IMG/VR virus record: IMGVR_UViG_3300007639_000015
Span: 1-23,040 of that record
DNA from: a virus
Strand: one strand, 5' to 3'
Length of the DNA: 23,040 nucleotides
Each line of letters opens with the position of its first letter. Positions within the stretch are counted from its first letter, which is position 1. A program made the translations under genes and the position numbers. This document shows, piece after piece, positions 6,617 through 14,082 of the stretch. A model generated the notes under the pieces. It searched no databases. It worked only from the letters and a program-made list of their open reading frames with translations, and was not told where the DNA came from.

Positions 6617-8908
6617 ATGACTGGCACTCTAATAAAGCCAAAAGTAGCTATCGTGGAAACTAAACAAAGCAGAACTAATTTTAAACAAGAATTTGAACAC
6701 GCGTTCGAGTTCGATCAATACCAGCTTTGTTCAGACCCTACAATTAAAAAGGTTCTGAAGAGAGACTGCGATATTCAAATAGACGTTGACGCTTACGACT
6801 GGATAATTCTCGTAGGGTCTGACGCACTCAAATACTTTACTAAGAACGGTTCTGTAACCGAGTATTCTGGTAAATCTGTAGACGGTAGGTACTTGCCAAT
6901 CATTAATCCAGCTATGCTTGCATTTAAGCCAGAAGCTAAGAAAACCTGGGACAGCTCTAAAGATAACATCATTGCTTATATCGCAGGGGATATTGAAGAG
7001 GTTATAATTGACGAAAGTATTGCTTTTGGTATCCAAAGTACCGAAGAAGCAAATAGATTTATTCAGGCGGCGATTGATGCTCCTAAATCTTATATTGCTC
7101 TTGACTCGGAGACCACAGGACTATATCCCCGTGATGGTTATATGCTTGGTATATCCATAGCCTATGACAATAAGCGTGGAGCATACATTGATACCGAGTG
7201 TTTCGATGAACGAACAGAAGAGCTGCTACAAGAACTATTTAGTAAGAAAACTGTAGTATTTCACAATGCTAAGTTCGATATGGCGTTCTTTGAGTACCAC
7301 TTTAACTTCAAGTTCCCTAGCTTTGAAGATACTATGCTTCTGCACTATCTCATTGATGAGAACCCGGGCACTCATGGTCTAAAGTCTCTAGCGATCCAGT
7401 ATACGCCTTATGGTGATTACGAGAAGCCAATGTACGATTGGATGGATAATTACAGGAAGGAGCGGGGTCTCAACAAAGATCAGTTCAGTTGGGGAATGAT
7501 TCCATTCGACATTATGAAACTATACGCAGGTATGGATGCTTTGTGTACCTTCCTGCTTTACGAGAAATTTGTAAAAATTAAACAGAATCCAAAGCTAAAG
7601 TGGGTATATGATAATATTCTTATTCCTGGCTGTCGATTCTTGACTGATATTCAAGATAACGGTGTACCTTTCGACCGAACACGTTTGGAGTTCTCGCAAG
7701 AGGCTATGCAGACAGACATTGATAATGCTGTTACTGAAATGTACAAAAACCCTGCAATTAAAAAGTTTGAGGAAATAAATGGTAAGCCCTTTAACCCTAA
7801 TAGTACTATGCAGCTTCGTAAGCTCATGTTTGATTTTTTGGGTTTATCGCCCACTGGTAAAAAGACTGGTACTGGTGCGGACTCCACAGACGCTGAAGTA
7901 CTTAAAGAACTATCCGAACAGTCCGAGATTCCTGCACTTATCCTTGATATTCGACAAAAAGGCAAGATCAAGAATACCTATCTCGATAAGATTATACCTC
8001 AGTTGGATCGCGACTCTCGACTTCGTACTGGTTTCAATCTTCACAGTACAACTAGTGGTCGGTTATCATCTAGTGGCAAGTTGAACATGCAGCAGCTTCC
8101 ACGTGATAATCCTACTGTAAAGGGTTGTATCAAAGCTGCTCCAGGACATAAGATTGTAGCGATGGACTTAACAACAGCAGAGGTATATGTAGCTGCTGTA
8201 CTCGCAAAAGATACTGCTCTTATAGAAGTTTTCCGTACAGGTGGTAACTTCCACAGTGCGATCGCTCACAAAGTATTTAGACTACCTTGCGAAGTAGATC
8301 AAGTGGCAGAACTGTACCCTATGCAACGCCAGGCTGCAAAAGCAGTAACCTTTGGTATTATGTACGGTGCTGGTGCCAACAAGATCAGTGAGCAGGTAAC
8401 AAAAGATAGTGGCAAACCTTTTAGCCGCAATGATGCACAAGAAGTTATTAACGACTATTTTAAAGAGTTCCACAAGCTAAAAGCGTGGATTGAAGACAAC
8501 CAAAAGTTTATCCAGCAGAATGGATTTATTTATAGCTTCTTCGGAAGAAAGCGGAGATTACCAAATGTCCACTCGACTGACAAAGGTATACAGAGTCATA
8601 GCGTTAGGTCTGGTCTTAATTTTCTGGTGCAGTCTGCTGCTTCTGATATTAACCTCTTAGGTGCAATCGACATGGAAGCACATATTAAAGCGAAGAAGAT
8701 GAAGGCACGTATATTTGCTCTAGTACACGACTCCATCCTCGCAGAAGTACCAGACGAAGAAGTAGAAGATTACACAGCAGCATTACAACATTACATTCAG
8801 TTAGACAGGGGTTTAAGTATCCCAGGTGCCCCCGTAGGATGCGACTTTGAGATTGGCGATGACTACTCAATGGGCAAGTTTGAGAAATTATATGGAATCA
8901 TTACTTAA
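6617..8908 (+). CDS. DNA polymerase, family A, with 3'-5' exonuclease
   Basis: The replicative polymerase, 763 residues. A phage-specific N-terminal region (1-150) precedes the DnaQ-like proofreading domain, with LDSETTG (D163, E165) and HNAKFDMAFF; ED-MLLHYL and HGLKSLA follow. The polymerase domain has motif A MDLTTAEVY (D517, E522), motif B RQAAKAVTFGIMYG (R571, K575, F579, Y583) and motif C VHDS (D705). Motif A reads DLTTAEV rather than DYSQIEL, and motif C is HDS rather than HDE. I recall DLTTAEV from T5-type polymerases. There is no 5' nuclease domain; that activity is encoded at 17369. The start abuts the HNH stop, and the end overlaps the radical SAM gene. Confidence 0.95.
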   Translation: MTGTLIKPKVAIVETKQSRTNFKQEFEHAFEFDQYQLCSDPTIKKVLKRDCDIQIDVDAYDWIILVGSDALKYFTKNGSVTEYSGKSVDGRYLPIINPAMLAFKPEAKKTWDSSKDNIIAYIAGDIEEVIIDESIAFGIQSTEEANRFIQAAIDAPKSYIALDSETTGLYPRDGYMLGISIAYDNKRGAYIDTECFDERTEELLQELFSKKTVVFHNAKFDMAFFEYHFNFKFPSFEDTMLLHYLIDENPGTHGLKSLAIQYTPYGDYEKPMYDWMDNYRKERGLNKDQFSWGMIPFDIMKLYAGMDALCTFLLYEKFVKIKQNPKLKWVYDNILIPGCRFLTDIQDNGVPFDRTRLEFSQEAMQTDIDNAVTEMYKNPAIKKFEEINGKPFNPNSTMQLRKLMFDFLGLSPTGKKTGTGADSTDAEVLKELSEQSEIPALILDIRQKGKIKNTYLDKIIPQLDRDSRLRTGFNLHSTTSGRLSSSGKLNMQQLPRDNPTVKGCIKAAPGHKIVAMDLTTAEVYVAAVLAKDTALIEVFRTGGNFHSAIAHKVFRLPCEVDQVAELYPMQRQAAKAVTFGIMYGAGANKISEQVTKDSGKPFSRNDAQEVINDYFKEFHKLKAWIEDNQKFIQQNGFIYSFFGRKRRLPNVHSTDKGIQSHSVRSGLNFLVQSAASDINLLGAIDMEAHIKAKKMKARIFALVHDSILAEVPDEEVEDYTAALQHYIQLDRGLSIPGAPVGCDFEIGDDYSMGKFEKLYGIIT

Positions 8909-9833
8909 AAATATTTATAGAATAGACTTGGATACGACAGGATTGTGCAATAAAACTTGTACATTCTGTCCTCGAACTAATATCAGCTACCCTAATGTAA
9001 ATGAGCATATGAGCTTAGAAACCTTGCAGATAGTGATAGACGAGATGAAGTCTTTCCACTTTACTGGTTGGGTAGAGCTTGCAGGTCGTGGAGAGCCAGT
9101 ACTCTATAAACACTTTGCCAAAGCAGTAGAGTTACTAACACAGGAAGGCAGGACTTGGAAACTGCGAGTCACTACGAATGGGTATAAGATTGATACACAT
9201 TGGAAGAAGTCTTTTTCAAAGATAGACCATCTCATTTTGAATACGTACACGGATGAGGCGGAGTTTAAGTCAAGACTAGTAAAGTATCAATATTTGCACG
9301 GTACTGATAAGAAGGTAGAGCATTACTTCAAGCCAGATGGGTTGAGTATACAAGAAATAAATAACTTACCTCCTATAGAAGATACATTACACCCCGGTAA
9401 GTATTTTAATTATGTATTCAATAACCGAGCGGGTTGGTTTAATGATAATACAGTTGATACACCTTGTTGGCATCCAATGCGACAAATCTTTATTGACTGG
9501 AAAGGTAACTATCAGATGTGTTGTAACGATTGGAAGTACCAGATTATTATAGGTAATATCCATGAAAGAAGTATGGTTGATATGTACCTGAATGATCCGA
9601 AGCTAAATAGAATACGTTGGAGTCTACTAAATAAAAGACGCAGTGATATTCTACCCTGCTCTAGATGTGACGATTCCCAAGGCGGCAGTAAAAATACAGT
9701 TAAAACCATAGAAAAATTTAGGCAGTCTAACGAATATAAGTTCCATGTAGCTAAGATTGCAGGTGGCGAAGGGGCTAAGTTTAGAAAGGAGTTGTTAGGT
9801 GGTGATCTCATTCCGGTCTATCAAGAAGATTGA
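8892..9833 (+). CDS. Radical SAM protein with SPASM-like C-terminal cysteine region
   Basis: A 313-residue radical SAM enzyme. CNKTCTFC (C19, C23, C26; C-x3-C-x2-C) binds the 4Fe-4S cluster that cleaves S-adenosylmethionine, and GRGEP (65-69) is the family's second motif. The C-terminal part holds C192, C210, C211, C256 and C259 in the pattern C...GNYQMCCND...GN...C-x2-C, typical of SPASM/twitch auxiliary-cluster domains, which often act on peptides or proteins. The substrate is unknown. ATG 8892 overlaps the polymerase end by 17 bases; a longer frame back to 8847 starts deep in the polymerase without an SD. The last 35 bases overlap the next gene, suggesting coupled expression. Confidence 0.88.
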   Translation: MESLLKNIYRIDLDTTGLCNKTCTFCPRTNISYPNVNEHMSLETLQIVIDEMKSFHFTGWVELAGRGEPVLYKHFAKAVELLTQEGRTWKLRVTTNGYKIDTHWKKSFSKIDHLILNTYTDEAEFKSRLVKYQYLHGTDKKVEHYFKPDGLSIQEINNLPPIEDTLHPGKYFNYVFNNRAGWFNDNTVDTPCWHPMRQIFIDWKGNYQMCCNDWKYQIIIGNIHERSMVDMYLNDPKLNRIRWSLLNKRRSDILPCSRCDDSQGGSKNTVKTIEKFRQSNEYKFHVAKIAGGEGAKFRKELLGGDLIPVYQED

Positions 9834-10293
9834 GTGGCCAGTATATGCCCTACCTTCTAGTAATTGGGAGTTGGCAGATGGTTTACTTTTTCTAGACGGT
9901 CAGTTACTAGATGATAAAAACGTAAAGGAAAGGACTTTAGGGCTGCGAAGATTGAAAACACCCTTACAAGGTTTGATGCCTTTACGTAAACAGATTGATA
10001 CAATTACTGCTTTACTCAAACAAAGTACTAATTGCTTCATAGACTCGTTAGGTAGACCTTTTATCTACGAGAAAACTACAATGTGCGAACTAAAGTATTA
10101 TAAGATATTGAGAGTTGATCGAAAAGATACCGCATCATTGTTATGGGTAAAAGGTGTTAGTTTTCCTTTTACTATACCGCGCCCACCAGAAGATGGAATG
10201 CTCTGGGCGGGTGTTTTACACTTTCACGGACTTCCGTGGATACTATACGAGTATGCAGAGACTAAACTCAAAGACACTCGAAGAAAGGTATAA
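9799..10293 (+). CDS. Unknown protein coupled to the radical SAM gene (164 aa)
   Basis: No family is recognised. The 164-residue protein starts at GTG 9799 behind AAGGAG (9786-9791), inside the radical SAM gene. Visible features are a mixed fold with WELADGLLFLDGQLLDD near the N-terminus, a GLRRLKTPLQGLMPLRKQ basic segment, and aromatic-rich beta stretches towards the end (LWAGVLHFHGLPWILYEY). It has no cysteine cluster, signal peptide or obvious membrane span. The 35-base overlap with the radical SAM gene suggests a partner or substrate, but this is inference only. It is followed 8 bases later by the PhoH-like gene. Confidence 0.75.
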   Translation: MVISFRSIKKIEWPVYALPSSNWELADGLLFLDGQLLDDKNVKERTLGLRRLKTPLQGLMPLRKQIDTITALLKQSTNCFIDSLGRPFIYEKTTMCELKYYKILRVDRKDTASLLWVKGVSFPFTIPRPPEDGMLWAGVLHFHGLPWILYEYAETKLKDTRRKV

Positions 10294-10301
10294 GGATAAT
10301 C

Positions 10302-10961
10302 ATGGCAAAAAGAAGTAGGACTCTCGCAGGAGCAAGCCTAGTCTTAACAGAAGTAGAGCCACTAACTAGAAATCAAGTAAAAGCATTTGATTCTACTAAG
10401 CATCTAATTCTGCATGGATTAGCGGGAACAGGCAAGACGTTTATATCATCTTACCTCGCTTTTGACGATATGGCAAAAGGAGCGTTCGAAAAGCTTGTAA
10501 TTATTCGTAGCGCAGTACCAACAAGAGACATAGGGTTTTTACCTGGAACAGAGAAAGAGAAGTCCTCTGTTTATGAAGAGCCTTACAAAGATATAGCTAA
10601 TGAGATTTTTGGCAGAGGAGATGCTTATGGCATTCTAAAGCAAAAAAGCTTAGTGGAGTTTATGACTACTTCGTTTATCCGAGGTATTACACTGAAACAT
10701 GCTGTCATTCTTATTGACGAATGTCAGAATATGTCTTTTCATGAACTAGACTCAATTATAACCAGAATAGGTCAAGGTTGTAGGGTTATCTTTTGTGGCG
10801 ACTTTAGGCAGGCTGATCTTAAACAAAACGGTATGCAAGACTTTATGAAAATACTTAAACGTATGGGCGACTTCGATTTTATCGAGTTTGAAGTAGAGGA
10901 TATTGTACGCTCCGAGTTCGTTAAGAACTATATTATCGCTAAGAATGAATTAAACCTATGA
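10302..10961 (+). CDS. phoH: PhoH-like P-loop ATPase
   Basis: A 219-residue single-domain PhoH family ATPase. Visible motifs are Walker A GLAGTGKT (39-46), the family segment VIIRSAVPTRDIGFLPGT (66-83), Walker B VILIDECQNM (D139, E140) and FCGDFRQADL. PhoH proteins occur widely in phages. Their exact role is unsettled; RNA-related ATPase or helicase activity has been proposed. ATG 10302 follows AAGGAT with good spacing. The end overlaps the next gene as ATGA (10958-10961), placing it in one translational unit with the SF2 helicase. Confidence 0.93.
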   Translation: MAKRSRTLAGASLVLTEVEPLTRNQVKAFDSTKHLILHGLAGTGKTFISSYLAFDDMAKGAFEKLVIIRSAVPTRDIGFLPGTEKEKSSVYEEPYKDIANEIFGRGDAYGILKQKSLVEFMTTSFIRGITLKHAVILIDECQNMSFHELDSIITRIGQGCRVIFCGDFRQADLKQNGMQDFMKILKRMGDFDFIEFEVEDIVRSEFVKNYIIAKNELNL

Positions 10962-12241
10962 AAGCAGTGATTAGTAACAGGATTTATCTAGAATGCACGA
11001 AAGAGTATAGGGAAGTTATAAATAAAGAACTAACATATACTATTCCAGGCTTCAACGCACATGAGCCACCTCAGGTAATTAAGAATATGTCGCGTATTAG
11101 AGAAAATCTTGTTACTATTCCTGTAGGAAGGTTGGACTTAATACCAGACGACTACGAAATAGTCGATAAGCGTATTGAGGTGCCAGTTGACTTTCCAGAG
11201 TTTAGGTTCCCTTTACGAGAAAGCCAGCAAGCGGTTTATGACCAAATTGATAGCAGTGCTATTATTAACGCATGGGTCAGTTGGGGAAAGACTTTTACAG
11301 GATTAGCCATAGCAGCAAAACTTGGTCAAAAAACACTTGTGATTACCCATACTGTACCACTGCGTAATCAGTGGGCAAAGGAAGTACAGAAAGTCTTTGG
11401 AATTGAGGCTGGCATCATAGGCAGTGGTAGATTTGAACTTGACGCTCCTATCGTTATTGGCAATACTCAGAGTTTATACCGCAATATTGAGAAGATAAAA
11501 CGAGAGTTTGGAACCATCATACTAGATGAAATGCACCACGTATCTAGTCCGACCTTTTCTAAGATTTTAGATACAAATTACTGTAAATATAAGATAGGAT
11601 TATCAGGCACTATAGAAAGAAAAGATGGTAAACATGTTGTGTTTAGAGACTACTTTGGCCCGAAGCTGTTTCAGCCACCTAAAGAGAACTATATGGTACC
11701 TACTATCGAGATACTTAGTTCTGATATAAGATTTATGGATGGTGCCAGCATACCGTGGGCGAATAGAATCAACCATCTGTCCAATAACAGCGACTATCGC
11801 CATACTATTGCCATGTTGGCAGCGGCCTACGCCGCAAAAGGGCATAAGGTGTTAGTGGTGTCTGATCGAGTCGCGTTTTTAAAAAGCTGCGCCGAACTGA
11901 CTGGTGATAAAGCGGTTTGTGTTACGGGTGAGGTATCTCATGAGGACAGAGAAAAACTAGTAGATGAGATATTGTATGGAGATAAAAACGTACTTTACGG
12001 AACACAAGCAATTTTTAGTGAGGGTATCAGCGTAAATACGCTTAGCTGCCTTATACTGGGCACTCCTATTAATAATGAACCCTTGCTTACTCAGCTTATT
12101 GGCCGTGTTATACGTAAGCAAGAAGGGAAGCGTGACCCAGTAATAATTGACATACATTTAAAAGGTAAAACAGCTCAAAGACAGGCGTCAAATAGAATGG
12201 GCTATTATATGAAACAGGGGTATAAAATTAAACAAATATGA
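10958..12241 (+). CDS. SF2 DNA helicase, T5 D10 / UvsW-like
   Basis: A 427-residue superfamily 2 helicase. Motif I is AWVSWGKT (105-112), an A-x4-GKT version of the Walker A loop. Ia is ITHTVPLRNQW (129-139), II is DEMHH (190-194), III is LSGT (215-218) and VI is QLIGRVIR (379-386). The N-terminal region (1-80) would contact DNA. The T5 D10 and T4 UvsW helicases of this type act on branched DNA in recombination and replication-fork remodelling, which matches the SbcCD-like pair and resolvase further on. It overlaps the genes on both sides by 4 bases. Confidence 0.9.
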   Translation: MKAVISNRIYLECTKEYREVINKELTYTIPGFNAHEPPQVIKNMSRIRENLVTIPVGRLDLIPDDYEIVDKRIEVPVDFPEFRFPLRESQQAVYDQIDSSAIINAWVSWGKTFTGLAIAAKLGQKTLVITHTVPLRNQWAKEVQKVFGIEAGIIGSGRFELDAPIVIGNTQSLYRNIEKIKREFGTIILDEMHHVSSPTFSKILDTNYCKYKIGLSGTIERKDGKHVVFRDYFGPKLFQPPKENYMVPTIEILSSDIRFMDGASIPWANRINHLSNNSDYRHTIAMLAAAYAAKGHKVLVVSDRVAFLKSCAELTGDKAVCVTGEVSHEDREKLVDEILYGDKNVLYGTQAIFSEGISVNTLSCLILGTPINNEPLLTQLIGRVIRKQEGKRDPVIIDIHLKGKTAQRQASNRMGYYMKQGYKIKQI

Positions 12242-13032
12242 ATAGACCACAATTCACTTTCGAGGACTTAATACACCCTCTAACAGACGCAGCTTTTCAA
12301 AGTACTGTAAAAGACAAAAAGCCTATGGTATTTAGAGCTAACTCGTTTAAAACAAATTTCTTTGGAGACATTACTAGCTGGGATGATATTTCCAAATACA
12401 TAGCTAATGACAGAGCCGTAGCGGGGTTACAAGTAATTAAACCTGACGGCAGTAAATTATGTATGGAAAAAGATAACTTACGCCGAGTAGATAAGCCTGC
12501 GTGGACTGGAGAAGTCTGGTACGAAAAGAAATACGTATCTGATATATGGAAACGAGGCGGCAGTATGATACTTACGAAAGCTTCTATGTTTAGCCCCAAC
12601 ATTTCCGCTATTGCTCATTGCCTAGAACAACGCTATAAGAACACTGCAGCAGATGCACACTTCTACTGCTCTCCAAAAAAGAATGCAGTATCGTTTGAGT
12701 GCCATGCAGATGCAGATGATAATTTTTTAGTGCACGCAATTGGTTCGGTACATTGGAAAGTATATAACGTACATGCGCGTAGCGAGAAGATGGAAAACGG
12801 TAAAAAACGCTTTACTAGTAGAATGGTAATGACACCAGAGGAGGAAGCTAAGCACGTACCCATAATTGACACGGTATTAACAGTAGGCGACTTATTATAC
12901 ATTCCTGCAGGCATGTTCCATAAAGCTGTACCAGATTCTGCACGAGTATCAATCTCAGTACCCCTATCTGAGTTTAGTAATAATAAGCCGATAGACAGAG
13001 ATTACTATGACTTTACGAAAAATAATTCTTGA
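12238..13032 (+). CDS. JmjC/cupin-type 2-oxoglutarate-Fe(II) oxygenase, RoxA-like
   Basis: The 264-residue protein has the double-stranded beta-helix pattern of the Cupin_4/JmjC ribosomal oxygenase group (YcfD/RoxA, MINA53). ECHADADDNFLVHAIGSVHW holds the metal pair H156-x-D158, and VGDLLYIPAGMFHKAV supplies the distal H228. Spacing and surrounding residues resemble those of E. coli YcfD, which hydroxylates an arginine of ribosomal protein L16. Such enzymes need oxygen, Fe(II) and 2-oxoglutarate. It lacks a clear dimerisation/winged-helix tail. The substrate here is unknown. The start overlaps the helicase stop by 4 bases. The last codons (KNNS-stop) are encoded by promoter cassette 5, whose -35 box contains the TGA stop. 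Confidence 0.82.
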   Translation: MNRPQFTFEDLIHPLTDAAFQSTVKDKKPMVFRANSFKTNFFGDITSWDDISKYIANDRAVAGLQVIKPDGSKLCMEKDNLRRVDKPAWTGEVWYEKKYVSDIWKRGGSMILTKASMFSPNISAIAHCLEQRYKNTAADAHFYCSPKKNAVSFECHADADDNFLVHAIGSVHWKVYNVHARSEKMENGKKRFTSRMVMTPEEEAKHVPIIDTVLTVGDLLYIPAGMFHKAVPDSARVSISVPLSEFSNNKPIDRDYYDFTKNNS

Positions 13033-13057
13033 CAAATGCTGGATAGTTTGATATAAT
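13018..13057 (+). promoter_or_regulatory. Promoter cassette 5 (extended -10), ahead of SSB cluster
   Basis: Block AAAAATAATTCTTGAC (13018-13033) holds -35 TTGACA (13029-13034), a 17-bp spacer and -10 TATAAT (13052-13057), with TGA immediately before the -10 giving an extended -10. It overlaps the end of the oxygenase gene. The -10 is followed without a gap by the ATG of the next frame, so a transcript starting near 13064 would lack that ATG. It most likely serves SSB at 13456. Confidence 0.92.
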
Positions 13058-13456
13058 ATGCTCTTATATAATTGGAAGAAGATATTCGAGACAACGGAAG
13101 GAAATGCTTCTGATTGTGTTCTTATTTTTAAAATGCTGACAATGGGTCTAATCCCTAAGAACAGATATGATAGAATATATAAATTCTATATGAAGGACTA
13201 CAAAGGTGAATCATTTCTCGCACACCCCGAAGTTCTTGTTTACAACTTATATAAATATACCAATATCGAGGTAGGTCAATACCTTGCTCTAGCATCAATG
13301 AGATCTTTAGCAGACTACTTAGCAACTGGTAACACAGCCCTAGACCTGTTTCATAATAATATAGACAGGTCATTATTTGAAAACAATAGACTACTAACTA
13401 TAGAAAACGATATAATGACTTTTCTATACGAAGAAGTCCCAACGGAGAAACACTAA
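13058..13456 (+). CDS. Hypothetical protein between oxygenase and SSB (132 aa)
   Basis: The function is not recognised. The 132-residue product is mostly helical with aromatic clusters (MLLYNWKKIF; FLAHPEVLVYNLYKYTN, 53-69) and an acidic end. The only in-frame ATG near the 5' end is at 13058, directly against the -10 hexamer of cassette 5. A stop codon lies three codons upstream. The next in-frame ATGs (13133, 13142) lack an SD. The protein is therefore either translated from read-through transcripts of the upstream operon or begins at an unrecognised start. The TAA overlaps the SSB ATG (TAATG), and GGAG in its last codons is the SSB SD. Confidence 0.75.
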   Translation: MLLYNWKKIFETTEGNASDCVLIFKMLTMGLIPKNRYDRIYKFYMKDYKGESFLAHPEVLVYNLYKYTNIEVGQYLALASMRSLADYLATGNTALDLFHNNIDRSLFENNRLLTIENDIMTFLYEEVPTEKH

Positions 13457-14082
13457 TGGCTTTAACATTCGCAAAATCAAAGGGCGCTGCCCAAAAATCA
13501 TCTATCTCTTCTTTCGCTTACCGCGATGGTGACAACTCAGTACGACTAGTTGGCGATGTACTCGCTCGTTATGTATACTGGATTGAAGGCAAAAACGGTA
13601 AGAACATTCCTTTCGAGTGTTTGTCGTTCGACCGTAACGAAGAGCGTTTCAATAACAAAGAAAAAGATTGGGTTCGTGAATACTACCCCGATCTGAAGTG
13701 TGGCTGGAGCTATGCGATGCAGTGCATCGACGGTGGCGAAGTCAAAGTAATCAACCTAAAGAAGAAACTGTTTGAACAGATCATGACAGCAGCAGAAGAT
13801 CTCGGTGATCCAACCGATAACCAAACTGGCTGGGATGTTAAGTTTAAGCGTACCAAGACTGGCCCACTCGCCTACAATGTCGAGTATCAGTTGCAGGTAT
13901 TGAAATGTAAGCCACGTCCTCTTGACGAGACTGAGCTTGCACTTGTAGAAGGTCTGAAGTCTATGGATGACGTTATGGCTCGTCCTACCCCAGACGCACA
14001 AAAAACTTTGCTTGACGAAATCCGTGAAGCTGGTGCAGAAGAAATTGATGAGTCACTGGAAGACGAGTTTAAAATCGGATGA
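13456..14082 (+). CDS. ssb: Single-stranded DNA-binding protein (gp32-like)
   Basis: A 208-residue phage SSB that would coat ssDNA at forks and recruit partners. The N-terminus is basic (FAKSKGAAQKSS). The core, from about residue 20, has aromatic and basic strands (RLVGDVLARYVYWIEG, WSYAMQCID, LAYNVEYQLQVLKC). It ends in the acidic tail (EEIDESLEDEFKIG) common to phage SSBs, where replication proteins dock. Codon use is of the highly expressed type, as expected for a stoichiometric protein, and promoter cassette 5 lies upstream. The stop overlaps the SbcD-like start by 4 bases. Confidence 0.87.
   Translation: MALTFAKSKGAAQKSSISSFAYRDGDNSVRLVGDVLARYVYWIEGKNGKNIPFECLSFDRNEERFNNKEKDWVREYYPDLKCGWSYAMQCIDGGEVKVINLKKKLFEQIMTAAEDLGDPTDNQTGWDVKFKRTKTGPLAYNVEYQLQVLKCKPRPLDETELALVEGLKSMDDVMARPTPDAQKTLLDEIREAGAEEIDESLEDEFKIG

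Noticed and set aside
7779-8084. 101-codon plus-strand frame inside the polymerase
   Set aside because: It lies wholly within the polymerase in another frame, crossing well-conserved coding sequence, with no SD.
8847-8891. Radical SAM start at 8847
   Set aside because: The extra 15 residues look like out-of-frame polymerase sequence and lack an SD; ATG 8892 begins just before the family's first strand.
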